Made by a program: the position numbers and the translations under genes. Below the pieces are notes generated by a model. The model made no database searches, was not told the origin of the DNA, and worked only from the letters and a program-made list of their open reading frames with translations. From Schistosoma mansoni (Eukaryota; Platyhelminthes; Trematoda; Strigeidida; Schistosomatidae), in contig NC_031498.1 in assembly GCF_000237925.1 (NCBI RefSeq), positions 19,740,837 to 19,804,836 on the forward strand: DNA of 64,000 nt, read 5' to 3'. Within the stretch, counting starts at the first letter, position 1, and the number at the start of each line of letters is the position of its first letter. This document shows, one piece after another, positions 35,480 to 64,000 of this stretch.

Positions 35480-36774
35480 TAATGTCTTCTCAAATCGGTC
35501 TACCATTCACAGATATGTTAAGGATAAGCTCCCACTTCGGACCATATCGATGTGCATCTATAAATTTACGTGCTCCTGAGGAGCAAGTAAAATTGACCGT
35601 AAAAAGCGACCACTTTCCAAACGCATCTCAAAACATTACTCGGCGTCATGATATATATCACAAAGAATTTGTCTACAGTCGTTTACATCTGAGCAGATAA
35701 TAAGGTATTACATAAAAATATCATTTGAAATTGTTGGGAGGATACCGATGTGTTAGGTGGCTTCCTTATGCAGTTAGCGATAAAGCTTTATGAATGCTCA
35801 CAATACAGTGAGTCATAAAGTGTTTAAAACTGATTCAGTTTACCGATTAGAAAAACCGCTGAATGTTTTTAGAACTTAAACTCATGAGCGATAGCCCTGT
35901 CCATCAGAAAACATATTTTATTGTTTATCCTAGGTCCCTTAATTTTTCCACATGTCAATGAATTGACAGAACTAATTAGATCGACTTTATTTGAGCTGAT
36001 AGTGTAATCTAAAAGAATTAGACAGTTCCTAAATGAATCCCGAGAAATACGTTACAGCAAGAGCATAATGGTGCAAATTGGTCACAACAGCAGACGTAAC
36101 TGTAACCGTAAGTCGCAGGAAAATATTGCAACTTCTTCACAGCCGAAGTGAATTACATCTATTTCTCTTAAGTCCAAAACGCGAGACTATATCGAATGAT
36201 GACTCGGAAACCAACATGTTTTTGTTCGATCTAAGACTAATAATCTCAGAGTTTAAAGATTACGATCAAACCAACTAACACTAGAATTATGCTCAGACCT
36301 TTGTTCTACCATCTGGAAGGAGTGCTTTGCAAACAGTTTTGATCAAATGTAAATTGTGTCCTCCAATGTAAAATTCCACGTCCAACACATACAACAAACT
36401 ACTGCTCAGCATAACCGCATCTCCATCAGTAAAAGATAATCTCGCCTACACCATAGGGTAATGCGACAACAAACTTGATAATGCTACAATTCGAAAGTTA
36501 GTTTACCAGTCTCAGCTACTATACTCTGTCGTTTATTAGATCTCAAACAAATGTTGACTGGTCTTAATGGCGCCACTAATTATTGGCTTCACGCGGGAAT
36601 AGTACGATCAATGCACATCAAACAGATATTAATTACATCATAAATAAAACTATGAAATCACTAGCATTTATTATTAGCATAATATTCATTGCGTTCATCT
36701 AGATGTGTTAATTATTCTATCACATACGCTTGGGGAATAAATTGGCAGGTTCGTCAGAATTATAAAAAATGATC
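35480..36774. other. intergenic stretch downstream of the MELK gene
   Basis: No gene or element is recognised. It should hold the MELK 3' UTR: on the minus strand an AATAAA is seen at 36672-36667, about 100 nt after the stop codon, and is a plausible polyadenylation signal. Confidence 0.4.
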
Positions 36775-55279
<18,505 letters not shown>

Positions 55280-55544
55280 TGACCGAAGGAAACCAATGCG
55301 CGGTAACAACCTTCGTGCAGGTAGTCGAAAGTTAAGCCTACCGCTTTGAACGGAAATTTTTACATTCGATTCTATTGAACGAAGTAGCTCGCATCCTAAA
55401 AATAAAGTAACATTTTTAACTAGTTATACGCTTAGTGAAAATGCATTAGTTTCGATAAAATATGTGGCTCATCAACCCTTACTTGAGTGGTTCCTGTGAT
55501 GTCTTCGGTCTTTAGTAATAAGGATAGGAAGTCTATTGACCTAT

Positions 55545-57440
55545 ATTAATCCTTGCAGTTTGTAACACTGTGGAGGTCCAATCTCGTTTTTTATATATCA
55601 ACAGGAATTGCTGATATTACGTGTTCTGGTAGAGAATTCCAGTTATTCACCACTCGGTGCGAGAAACGAAACTCCAGACGTAGACTATTTAATCTCGGTT
55701 TTTGAAATTTCTCAGAATGTCTTCTCCAATGACCGGTCCTGGACGGGAGGAAAAGGTAAGACATATTAATACCAGGGTAGTCTTTCGGTATGAGACGAGC
55801 CAATATTCGATCGCCCCATATTCTAGGTAAGATAACGGAAATAAGTTTAAGTGTTTCAGTCTGTCTTCGTAAGATAGGCCAAGGAGACGTTTTACCATTT
55901 TAGTCCCTCGTCGTTGGACTCGCTTCAGCATATCCGCCTCATACTTGAAACGAGGACCCGCTGCCTGAATCCCATATTTCAAATGTGGTCGCACGAAAGT
56001 CGAGTATTATAATCTAGACATTTCTTCATCCAAATACTGAAAAGACCTACGAATAGCCCAAAATACTCCATAGCCTTTTACAGCAGCACCCTTACAGTTA
56101 CTCGAAGTTTTGAGATCTCTACTTACTACTGCTCCTAAATCTTTATCGTTTATTACCTTGGATAACACGAATCCACGCATTGTGTAGTGATAAGAATCAT
56201 ATTTATTCAATTGCATCACCACACTCTTGTTTGATTTCACTTCCAGTGACTGTCTGTCCATCCATACCACCAATGAATTAAGATCATCCTGTGACAGTAT
56301 TCTACCTTACATACTGTGTATGGGTCTCCAAACTTTTATGTCATCGGCAAAGAGTAGAATGGATGACTTCGCTACAGTCGGTAATTCATTTACATAAAGT
56401 AAAAAGAGAAGAGTACAGAGTATTGTGCCTCGGGGAACTCCTTTTTTGACAAGTTCGCACGTTGAAAGAGCGCCTTTTACCCTTATTCTCTGTCTCCTGT
56501 CATGGAGAAAGTCACTTACCAAGTCTATGACCTTATAATATGTTCCAAAAGTCTCCAGTGTTAAGACCCGAATGGGAGTCCTTACCAAAGGCTTTACTTA
56601 GATCTATGAAAATTACATCTACGTTAATATTCCAATCTTTTGCTGCAGTCCAATCTTCTCTTACATGTATGTTGTTCCATGCGTAGAAGATTATGCACGT
56701 AGACATAGTTTATAACAGCCATCCGAATAATCATTCCTACTAGTTTCACAACTGCACTGGTTAAATTAACGGGCCAATAGATACTAAGTCTCCACTCTCC
56801 GCCTTATACATCGGACTAATTAATGCGTCTTTTCAGTCTCTTGGGAGTATTTACTGCATCGGAGACATCAAACAGTATGGCTATAGGCTCAGAAATTACA
56901 TCTGACAGAACTTTCATAATCCTTGGATGAATATCGTCAGGACCACTGGACTTATCAGGCCTGAGATGCTGAGGTAGTCTTGAAGCAGAACCTTTCTCAG
57001 TAACTACATGATCCATTGAAAAGCGACCCCAATCACAACTAATCGTTGATCGTTCCTCATTGCTGATAGAAAACGTTTTACTAAAATATTCCGATCCAGC
57101 TTCAGCTTTTTCTTCATCGTCTCATGTCAATATTAACAGATTTTCTTGTACTGAAAGTGATGGGGTTTCATCACATCCCTAAGTTCGCCTTTTTATATAC
57201 GAGAATAACCGTTTCGTACAATTCTTACAATCCCTAACCAATCTTTTTTCATACGACCGTCTAGTCTCACTCATTAGCGCTTTACAAGCATTCCTAGTTC
57301 TACAATGACTGGATCTGTAGTGTTTTCAGCCAGTAGAGATGAATATATTCCAATGCTTTTTCCTACGTCTAAGATGTTCCTCTGCTCGTTTAGTTATCTA
57401 TGGTGGACATTTATTCGGTTTACGTGGTACTAGGCATGGT
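55545..57440 (-). mobile_element. CR1-like non-LTR retrotransposon relic just upstream of MELK
   Basis: Minus-strand frames give the RT region in order: RAEEHLRRRKKHW (57390), a linker with SYEKRLVRDCKN, RPDKSSGPDDIHPRIMK (56960), VPRGTILCTLLFLLYVNELP, LLFADDIKVWRP (56340, catalytic FADD kept), a DLGAVVSRDLKTS block, LKRVQRRGTKMV, and a C-terminal HRVVNNWNSLPEHVI (55640). Frames break near 56600, 56290, 56000 and 55750. The 5' endonuclease part is not clear, although 57500-57900 may belong to it. The element ends about 150 bp before the presumed MELK exon 1 acceptor. Confidence 0.83.
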
Positions 57441-60000
57441 ATAAACGAGGACGTAACTGAACTAAACTTGCCTTCAGATATGAACCATTTCGCCTAAGCT
57501 TTTGATGAGGTCAGTCATATATCTTATCAGTTTGCTGCCGATAGACTTTTCTGACTTATATCAAAATGAGTGACTAATTAGGGTTAGGGTGCACTTTATA
57601 TTTCTTCTGACCACATAATGTCATAGGAGAGGGCCCCAAAGTTCAGTTCTGAAATTTTTTCCGATTTTAATTCGTTTAGATAACTTTCTTTAGTCACAAC
57701 CTAAAATTTATCAGTTTTCACCGACGATTTTACACTCTTTAGGACAGTTTGAGACCAAGATGATTGGCCAGCACATCAGGAGGACCTGACTAGACTACGA
57801 AATCGGTTTGTCTATTGACCGAGGTTCAACCATTTTAAGTATATCGTAGTCCATTCGTGACGTACTGAAAGCCATATCCACGACTTAGAGGATTCTCATC
57901 TAGAATGGTCATCAAATTAAGAAGACTCAGATGTATTGGTAGCTTATGATCAAAACTTTTATGTTAAACGTGATAAAAGTGCTATTAGAATAAACATTCC
58001 ATTGAAAAATATGAAACACATTATGGTGTAGCAATAAACAAATACCCAAAAGCAATAGCTCCGTAAGTGTTTGACATTGGATGCTGACCACATTAGTTTT
58101 CATGGACTCACCTAGCTGAAGGCGCCCGGTCATGTATCCACACCAGATCACGAATGGGAACGCAATATTCAACTTCTCCTGAGATCACTTGCCAGTTTAT
58201 GTCAGCCAATTCTCGACATATTGATAATCTACTAAATATATCCTCCAACTTCCTCGCTTCGGACTTTTGGTTTCACTGGGTAGGCACGACTCAATTACAG
58301 AAGGTGTTGCTGGCAGTGTTGTCAAACTATTATACCTGTGGCATCTTCAATGAGTATTATTATTATTATTATTATTCACAAACATCTTATGGGTACATAA
58401 GTGCTGTGAATAAACCATTTCGGGTTTCTTCAAAAATGCAATAATACACAATTTTCAATAATGTCAGCATTACATATGCCATGTTTGAGAAAGGAAGGAA
58501 AAGAAAAATAAAATATTAATAATAGAATAGTAATAATAAATCAGGTTCTGCGTAATTGGCAAGAATTTTGAACTAATTTTGAAGGAGGAAAGGAAGAAAC
58601 TAAGGAAATAAAAATAAAAGAGACGCGGAATACGTAAATATTTTAACGCAGAACAAGAATAAACAACTATGTATGTATAGCAAAATGAGTAGTAAAAATA
58701 AATAAAACAGACTAAATTAATGAGTAAATAACTTATTATTGCGGTAAGATATGACGTTAGAATAAGTGTTTGTGCGTGCAGACATAGTTTTGGGTGATGC
58801 TATGAAAGTCTCAATTAAGTGCAAAAGATAATCAATATGTATGAGGTGCATATACATAGTGAAGATAAAACGAGTCTGATAAGTTGAATTCAATGTAACT
58901 CAAGTTATTGTCTTAATCCAAAGCTTCGTAATCTTAAGAATAATATTTATTTAGAAAGAAAAAAAAGGGAGAGAGAGAAAAGAAATGAACACATAGTGAA
59001 AGGGTCCAACCATGATAATAATAGTGTAATGGATATAGACTTTTGAGATAAACGAATAATTTAAAAATAATAATAATAAATAAATAAGGAAAATCAGAAA
59101 AAAATATAAATAAATTAATAATAACAATAATAATAAACCTTTACTGCACTCGGATAAATACGTGTAGATTTATGTAACAGTATACAGAGTGAAACCGGGT
59201 ATTAGTATAAACATTAGTGCAATAATAATAATGATTCTATGATAGTCACAATTAATTGCAAAGGATAATCAAATATAAATATATATATATATGTTGTGAA
59301 GATTAAAAAAAATCTGAGACTTTATTTGTTTAAGTGTAACATAGGGTTTTTTGTTTTTAATTGTAGACTTTGGATGTTTAGGAATAAAATATGTTTAGAA
59401 GGACAAGAAGAGATGAAAACAATATCCGATGTGTCGAGGTACCAATAATGATACGAATGACAGTAGTTTGACAAACTAATTTTTATCAATTTCATTAGAC
59501 ACCACTAGACACCGTTTCCACTCTTATCCTAAAAGGACATAAATACTTTGTATTTCATCCTAAGGTGCGTCGCAAAGCCAGTTCGGGGACCTAAATTCAT
59601 GCCTTATGAGGAACCCTCAGAATCACTGAGCTCTTACTCTTCAGAATATAGGCCACCCAGAGGCAGTCTTCAGGTGACTTACAGCGTCCACAACACCTTT
59701 GATGGCCCCGCAGAAGAACTACTGATCTCCACATTTTGCTAAAATGTCTTATCTGCAAACAAGTAGTTGTGATTCATGATTGCTAGGTCATAACCTGCTA
59801 TTTTCTCATCTTTGGCAACTTACTTTCTTATTTTGGCGTCATAAAAATAAGGTAGTATCAAGAATAACAAACAGAAGTTCACTAGCATAAAGAATAAATT
59901 ATAGTCGGCATGGTAATACCATGTTCTACTAAGTACCATTTTACGCAGAGAGACTTTTGAATTGGTCGGTGATTTCTGTTGGCTACCTACAGTGACGTCA
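57441..60000. other. no gene recognised; AT-rich with microsatellites and possible element ends
   Basis: 57441-58340 is of mixed composition and may hold 5' parts of the CR1-like element. 58450-59470 is very AT-rich with AATAAT runs. A small patch at 59540-59745 has an open plus frame with no recognised product. No RNA gene seen. Confidence 0.4.
58355..58376. repeat. (TAT)n microsatellite
   Basis: About seven TAT units, which resemble the trinucleotide tail of a non-LTR element. Confidence 0.9.
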
Positions 60001-60009
60001 TCACCGATT

Positions 60010-61060
60010 ATATACTTACAGAAAACTTTTAACCTGCCTAAACAGGTATCCAGAGGCTGATAAACGTTTAGATTTCAACAGATCGGTAGTGTGCAAAGCC
60101 TTGCCAAAAGCCTTGGGGAAGTTTATGTATATTACATCAACTGATGTCTTGCTGTTATAGGAGACAATCAAAGTATCTAACGTATGCTAGCATCGTGAAA
60201 ATCTTACTGAATTTTGACATATGTTTTATACTCAAGCTTCGAACTTGGTTCACTTATCTTTTTTCAATCCTGAACTTTGGGTTCCACTATTGCTATTAAG
60301 TTCGCTGCTTTGTTTCCAGACTCCAGGAAACCTTAGAACTAAAGATTCACGGTGGATTTTATTTCCGTAATAATTCAGACGAACAATGCTTTTCATAGAT
60401 TTTCCATTGTTTACGTAAATTTCCTATTTCGTCACTGAATTACTTTGGTTTTCGGCCTATTTAGTTTCAGTGTGCAAATCGAGTATTTATCTCCCAAACT
60501 CTTGAGAGTCTGGAGATTTTCTTTTAACTCTTTCTCAGTTTTCCATCACAAGGAGAAGGCTCATTGTACACGAAAAACTGTTCTCAAGACCGTGAAGAAT
60601 GTTGGGTCACAAATAAGATCACAAAAGTTGTCTTAACCGATCTTTCTAAGGTCTTGAAGATGACACTGGTTAGGTTTGTTGGTCTATAATGACAAGGATT
60701 CAACATGGGTTCTATTTTGTGAACGGCAGTGACTATGTCTTCCTTCCAAACAACCGTGAGACATCACGGCTGAGTGGCATCCTAAATAATATTGTGATAG
60801 AGGTTGCTACGTACACTACATGTTTTCCAAACAGCTTGGATTGTAGCTCATTCTTTCTGATTAATTTTTCGTGTGTAACATAGAGTGTGAATTTAGTATG
60901 TCCGCCAGGTTGTCGTCAACATTGCTTCTGGAACTCATTCAGTATTGGTCGGAACCTCATTAGTGAAGTTTTATTCAGAATGCTTAATCATGTATCCCAC
61001 TTTGTTTCAGTTATCTTGTACTGTCTGAGACTCGCTCCCTAAATAGAGTGAGAGTGTCCT
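60010..61060 (-). mobile_element. probable CR1-like RT relic, highly degraded
   Basis: On the minus strand, short collinear matches to CR1-type RT appear: YVATSITILFRMPLSRDV (about 60810), a DQQT/PVSSS stretch in the position of the NYRPVSLTS block, and VIYINFPKAFGKA (about 60130) in the position of IDFSKAFDKV. Stops are frequent and no catalytic box was found. Confidence 0.4.
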
Positions 61061-61429
61061 AATATTTTATTGTTCTGTAACTGATGCGCGTTGAAGCAGT
61101 CGTTTTGGATGCCTGATTGCAGTTTACAGAAGCTAATCTCTGTATATTGCTAGACCACTCTGACAGCAAAAAGAATGACCAGCAGCGTTGCATGTAATCA
61201 GGGGAATGCGAATCCACGAGTCTTTTTGAGACGAACTCCGCTGGAGGGTGACAAATAAATCTCTGAAGATACTTGAACAAATTATAGTAGATGGAAACAA
61301 TTGTGTAGTAGCGTAATAATCCAACGCGAAATAACACACTGACTGTCATAGTCGATTACCGAGTACGAAATATTTCTTAGTCGGTTGTTTACAGACAGTA
61401 ATGGTTATATCATAGGTATCTTGTTGAAA

Positions 61430-63180
61430 ACTGGCACCAAATAGAGTTCCTGAGGATACAGTCTGAAAGCTTTCATCATCCCTTCTATGCGTAAATGACC
61501 CTTGATTTCTTATCATCACCAGTCCTGCTATGTTTTAGTTCCTTTGTCGTGAATGCTACTCTCATGTTTGCTTATAAGTCGTACGTGGCGGAATTTCGCA
61601 TGTAAGTTGTTGCAGTCGACAGCCGAATATAAGGGCCCAAAAAGTATGATGTGGGCAGAATACATGAAGATCGGAACAAAGAAAACAAGGTTGTGTTGAA
61701 CTGTATGTATGTACCATTGTGATCCATTACAGATTGTCGAGTGATAGTATGCGAAGATTTCAAAACCATCCCAGATAGGTCATCCCAATCCAATTCGTAC
61801 TCAAGGTTATTCAGATAACAATTTATTGAGGAGTTGCGAAGCAGATCACGAAGATGAGCACAAGTTTGATAAATGTTTGTCCCGTGGCAAATTTCACCCA
61901 CGGGATTCATGTGTGTTTCGTAATGCTAAATGCTTTGAAAGTGGTGAAATTTGACACGTATAAGCAGTTCATGATACTACTGTCCATTTCACTGCAAGTA
62001 ATGCTGAACTTTGTAGTTCCGATCTTACTAAGTTGAATGTTTCAAATGAATCATACTCTGATCAGATTCATGATATTACTTTACCAGATATACGTTGTTC
62101 TCATGATTCGTGTGTTTCTAATGAAATTATTTACAAATATGTGGAAGATACATCGAGGGCACCAAATCCTGATCAGAACTCGGATGTTATTTTGTCCGAC
62201 GTGGTTTGTCCTAATGACTCATTTATTTCTAGTGAAATCTCAATCAAATGTGAAGAACAAGTTCTAAATAGGTTAAAATCTGATTACAGTCCTTATGATG
62301 TTGCATCACGTGTAAATTGTCCTCAAGATGGATTTATCTCTAGTGATATCCCTAATAAACGTGACAAATATGTTCCGAATGAGTCGAATTCTAGTCACAT
62401 TTCTAATGTTATTGTATCAGATGTTGGATATTTTCACAGCCAATGTGTGTCGAGTAAATTCTCTAATCAGTGATAATTGAATCTGAGGAGATAGTAAGTT
62501 TTTCCAAAGCAGTCAGAGAACCAGTTTGCCCAGATAGGAAGTTTGCACAGGCATAAAATTCAAATCGAGTCCAAGATTATTTTAATGAATATGAGGCAGA
62601 TGCATATTTTCCATTTGATTGTTTTGCAGATGAATCAAGCCTAGATGAACCACATGCTTTAGTTATACATATCAATGCGTATTTATCTAATAACTGGAAA
62701 AATGGCCTTGTGTATTCTAACGTGAAGAGCAAAAGGGATATATGTCATATTTTTTATGCAAGTCAAAGTCACATGATGGAATACCTCAAATTATATGTCA
62801 CTATGTATCACCGAATACTCATATACAATAGTCGAAGTGTGAGATATGAGATAATTCAAATTGGGAACCTCAAATTGGTCATAATACTGCGGCATAAGGA
62901 CCCTACATTATTTCATGGGAGAGGATAGTGTCGGGAAGTCTATGATTCGAATTCTAAATATCAGTGGTTTCAGTACGCAACCGACATGGTGATTGTATAC
63001 GATTCCAGGACCCAGGTGAGTCCGTCTCGATTCCAGTTGTTAATTCTAATACTAATGAATATATTTGCATCATACACAGTTTACATTCAATACACGGTCG
63101 GAGAGACGCATAATAAACCTAAGGAGAAAAGGCACAATTGATTGCAGAAATTGGGATCCTCATTTAAGCTGTGACGGATG
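61430..63180 (+). mobile_element. Gypsy-type LTR element gag-region relic with ~37-residue tandem repeats
   Basis: A plus-strand frame near 61868 reads FDKCLSRGKFHPRDSCVFRN then AKCFESGEI, a damaged Cys-rich knuckle recalling schistosome Gypsy gag proteins. A longer frame (62033-62473, 146 residues) follows, built of four diverged repeats of about 37 residues, each with a variant of SDVxCPxDSFISxEI. A third frame (62710-62928) and connecting bits give FPFDCFADESSLDEPHA. Stops at about 61950, 62473, 62560 and 62928 break it up. No LTR, protease or RT was recognised. The Gypsy assignment rests on memory of the family. Confidence 0.5.
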
Positions 63181-63764
63181 TGGTGTTTGTATGAACTAAT
63201 GATTCCTTGGTACTTGATGACTGCCTGATTTCGAATTCCAAATACAATAAGTTCATTTGTGTTCACCTAGTTCTTCTTGGTCTAAATTTCGCTGTTTCCG
63301 GGATTTTTAGTTCGTACAATAATCCAAATACTTCTAATCATTATACATATTCACTCCCCTGAAAAACATCTAATCCATGCTCATCATTAAATTTACTTTA
63401 TTCATTAGGAAATTACATGAACGGATAACTATAACAAAAATATTCCCTAGACTTTAGCTTCTTAGTGATATTATTTTAACATATAAGGTGAATATAAGTG
63501 ACTTACAACTGACTTGAAAATCATAATTTTATGATTATGAAGGATGATCAGCATACTGTGAAATAAAAATGTCTTTCAGGAACTCATATTTGTCTACACT
63601 TCAAACGATTTAAAAGTACTTGCCGAGGATGAGTTTTATTTCATACACAACGTTACATCTGCTAACTTGAAAAGAAAAACAGTGGTTCGGGCAGAATAAC
63701 ATACATTTGTTTCACTTTGTTATCAGCTTTTTATAGTCTGTAAAGCTTCAACATCAAAATTATT

Positions 63765-64000
63765 GAATGTTATTTATATCACGAATCGACCTAAGTTAGA
63801 CATCCACTAAAAAGCTTGAAATACTGGACAACTGTTTCGTTCTAGTTGGGCACCCGCCAGTATTGAACATTCTCGAACTGATCGACAATAGAACCCAGGA
63901 CCTTCAGTCCCGATGCGAATGCATGATCTTCAAACAAACGAGTCCGAGTCCTATTCCAGGACGGGACGGTTGTCTATTACTTCTTTCTTTCAAGTAGACA
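63765..64000 (-). mobile_element. SINE copy (Sm-alpha-like), runs to the window edge
   Basis: Read on the minus strand it has a B-box-like GGTCCTGGGTTC, a diverged hammerhead region (AGAACGAAACAGTTGTCCAG, GAAA kept) and a body collinear with the SINE at 10 kb. An extra segment at 63900-64000 contains a second GTCC-rich hairpin-like part. The end may lie outside the window. Confidence 0.5.

Noticed and set aside
57575-57595. Two TTAGGG units, telomere-like
   Set aside because: Only two copies in ordinary sequence; no array and no other sign of a telomere or interstitial telomeric repeat.
59548-59742. 64-residue plus-strand frame of higher GC (PVRGPKFMPYEEPSESL)
   Set aside because: Looks coding-like in composition but is isolated and unrecognised; may be a transposon scrap.

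Overview
The window looks like AT-rich nuclear DNA from a blood fluke (Schistosoma or a close relative). The grounds are very short introns (30-36 nt) beside multi-kilobase ones, tRNA-derived SINEs carrying hammerhead-ribozyme cores (the S. mansoni alpha type), RTE-, CR1-, Penelope-, BEL/Pao- and Gypsy-type retroelement remains of schistosome style, and many TA microsatellites. No prokaryotic feature is present. The species cannot be fixed from this stretch.

Two host genes are supported, both on the minus strand. The first (18475 down to 13589) is a two-coding-exon gene for a C2H2 transcription factor of about 1343 residues. It has a long Ser/Thr-rich body and three tandem zinc fingers at the extreme C-terminus. 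The second (55279 down to 36775) can be assembled from 12 exons into a protein kinase of about 736 residues. It has the full domain order of maternal embryonic leucine zipper kinase (MELK): kinase, UBA-like and KA1 domains. Splice phases agree at every junction, except that the exon 9 donor is uncertain. The kinase-domain exons are separated mostly by 30-36 nt introns. The 3' half is spread over introns of 8.3, 2.8, 2.0 and 1.8 kb that are packed with transposon remains.

Layout: 1-13.5 kb is gene-poor AT-rich DNA with one young 5'-truncated RTE insertion (2.2 kb), an older RTE relic (9.0 kb) and SINEs (7.9, 10.0 and 10.5 kb). 13.6-18.5 kb holds the zinc-finger gene. 20.4-35.5 kb is a retroelement graveyard: RTE, CR1-like, RTE, SINE pair, endonuclease fragment, BEL/Pao, and Penelope on both strands. 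36.8-55.3 kb holds the MELK gene, with a near-full-length RTE, older RTE relics, a U6 snRNA pseudogene chimera and an inverted pair of a 490-bp retroposon in its introns. 55.5-57.4 kb is a CR1-like element lying just upstream of the first MELK coding exon. 57.4-64 kb holds degraded CR1-like, Gypsy gag-like and SINE remains.

The two host genes show no operon-like relationship. The most unusual items are two SINE insertions built as head-to-head inverted pairs inside a single target-site duplication, one with an intact hammerhead core; a U6-retroposon chimera; a Penelope relic split by an LTR-like insert flanked by a 79-bp identical duplication; and the reconstructed MELK gene itself. Family names for transposons come from recognised protein motifs and memory of the families, not from a database search.
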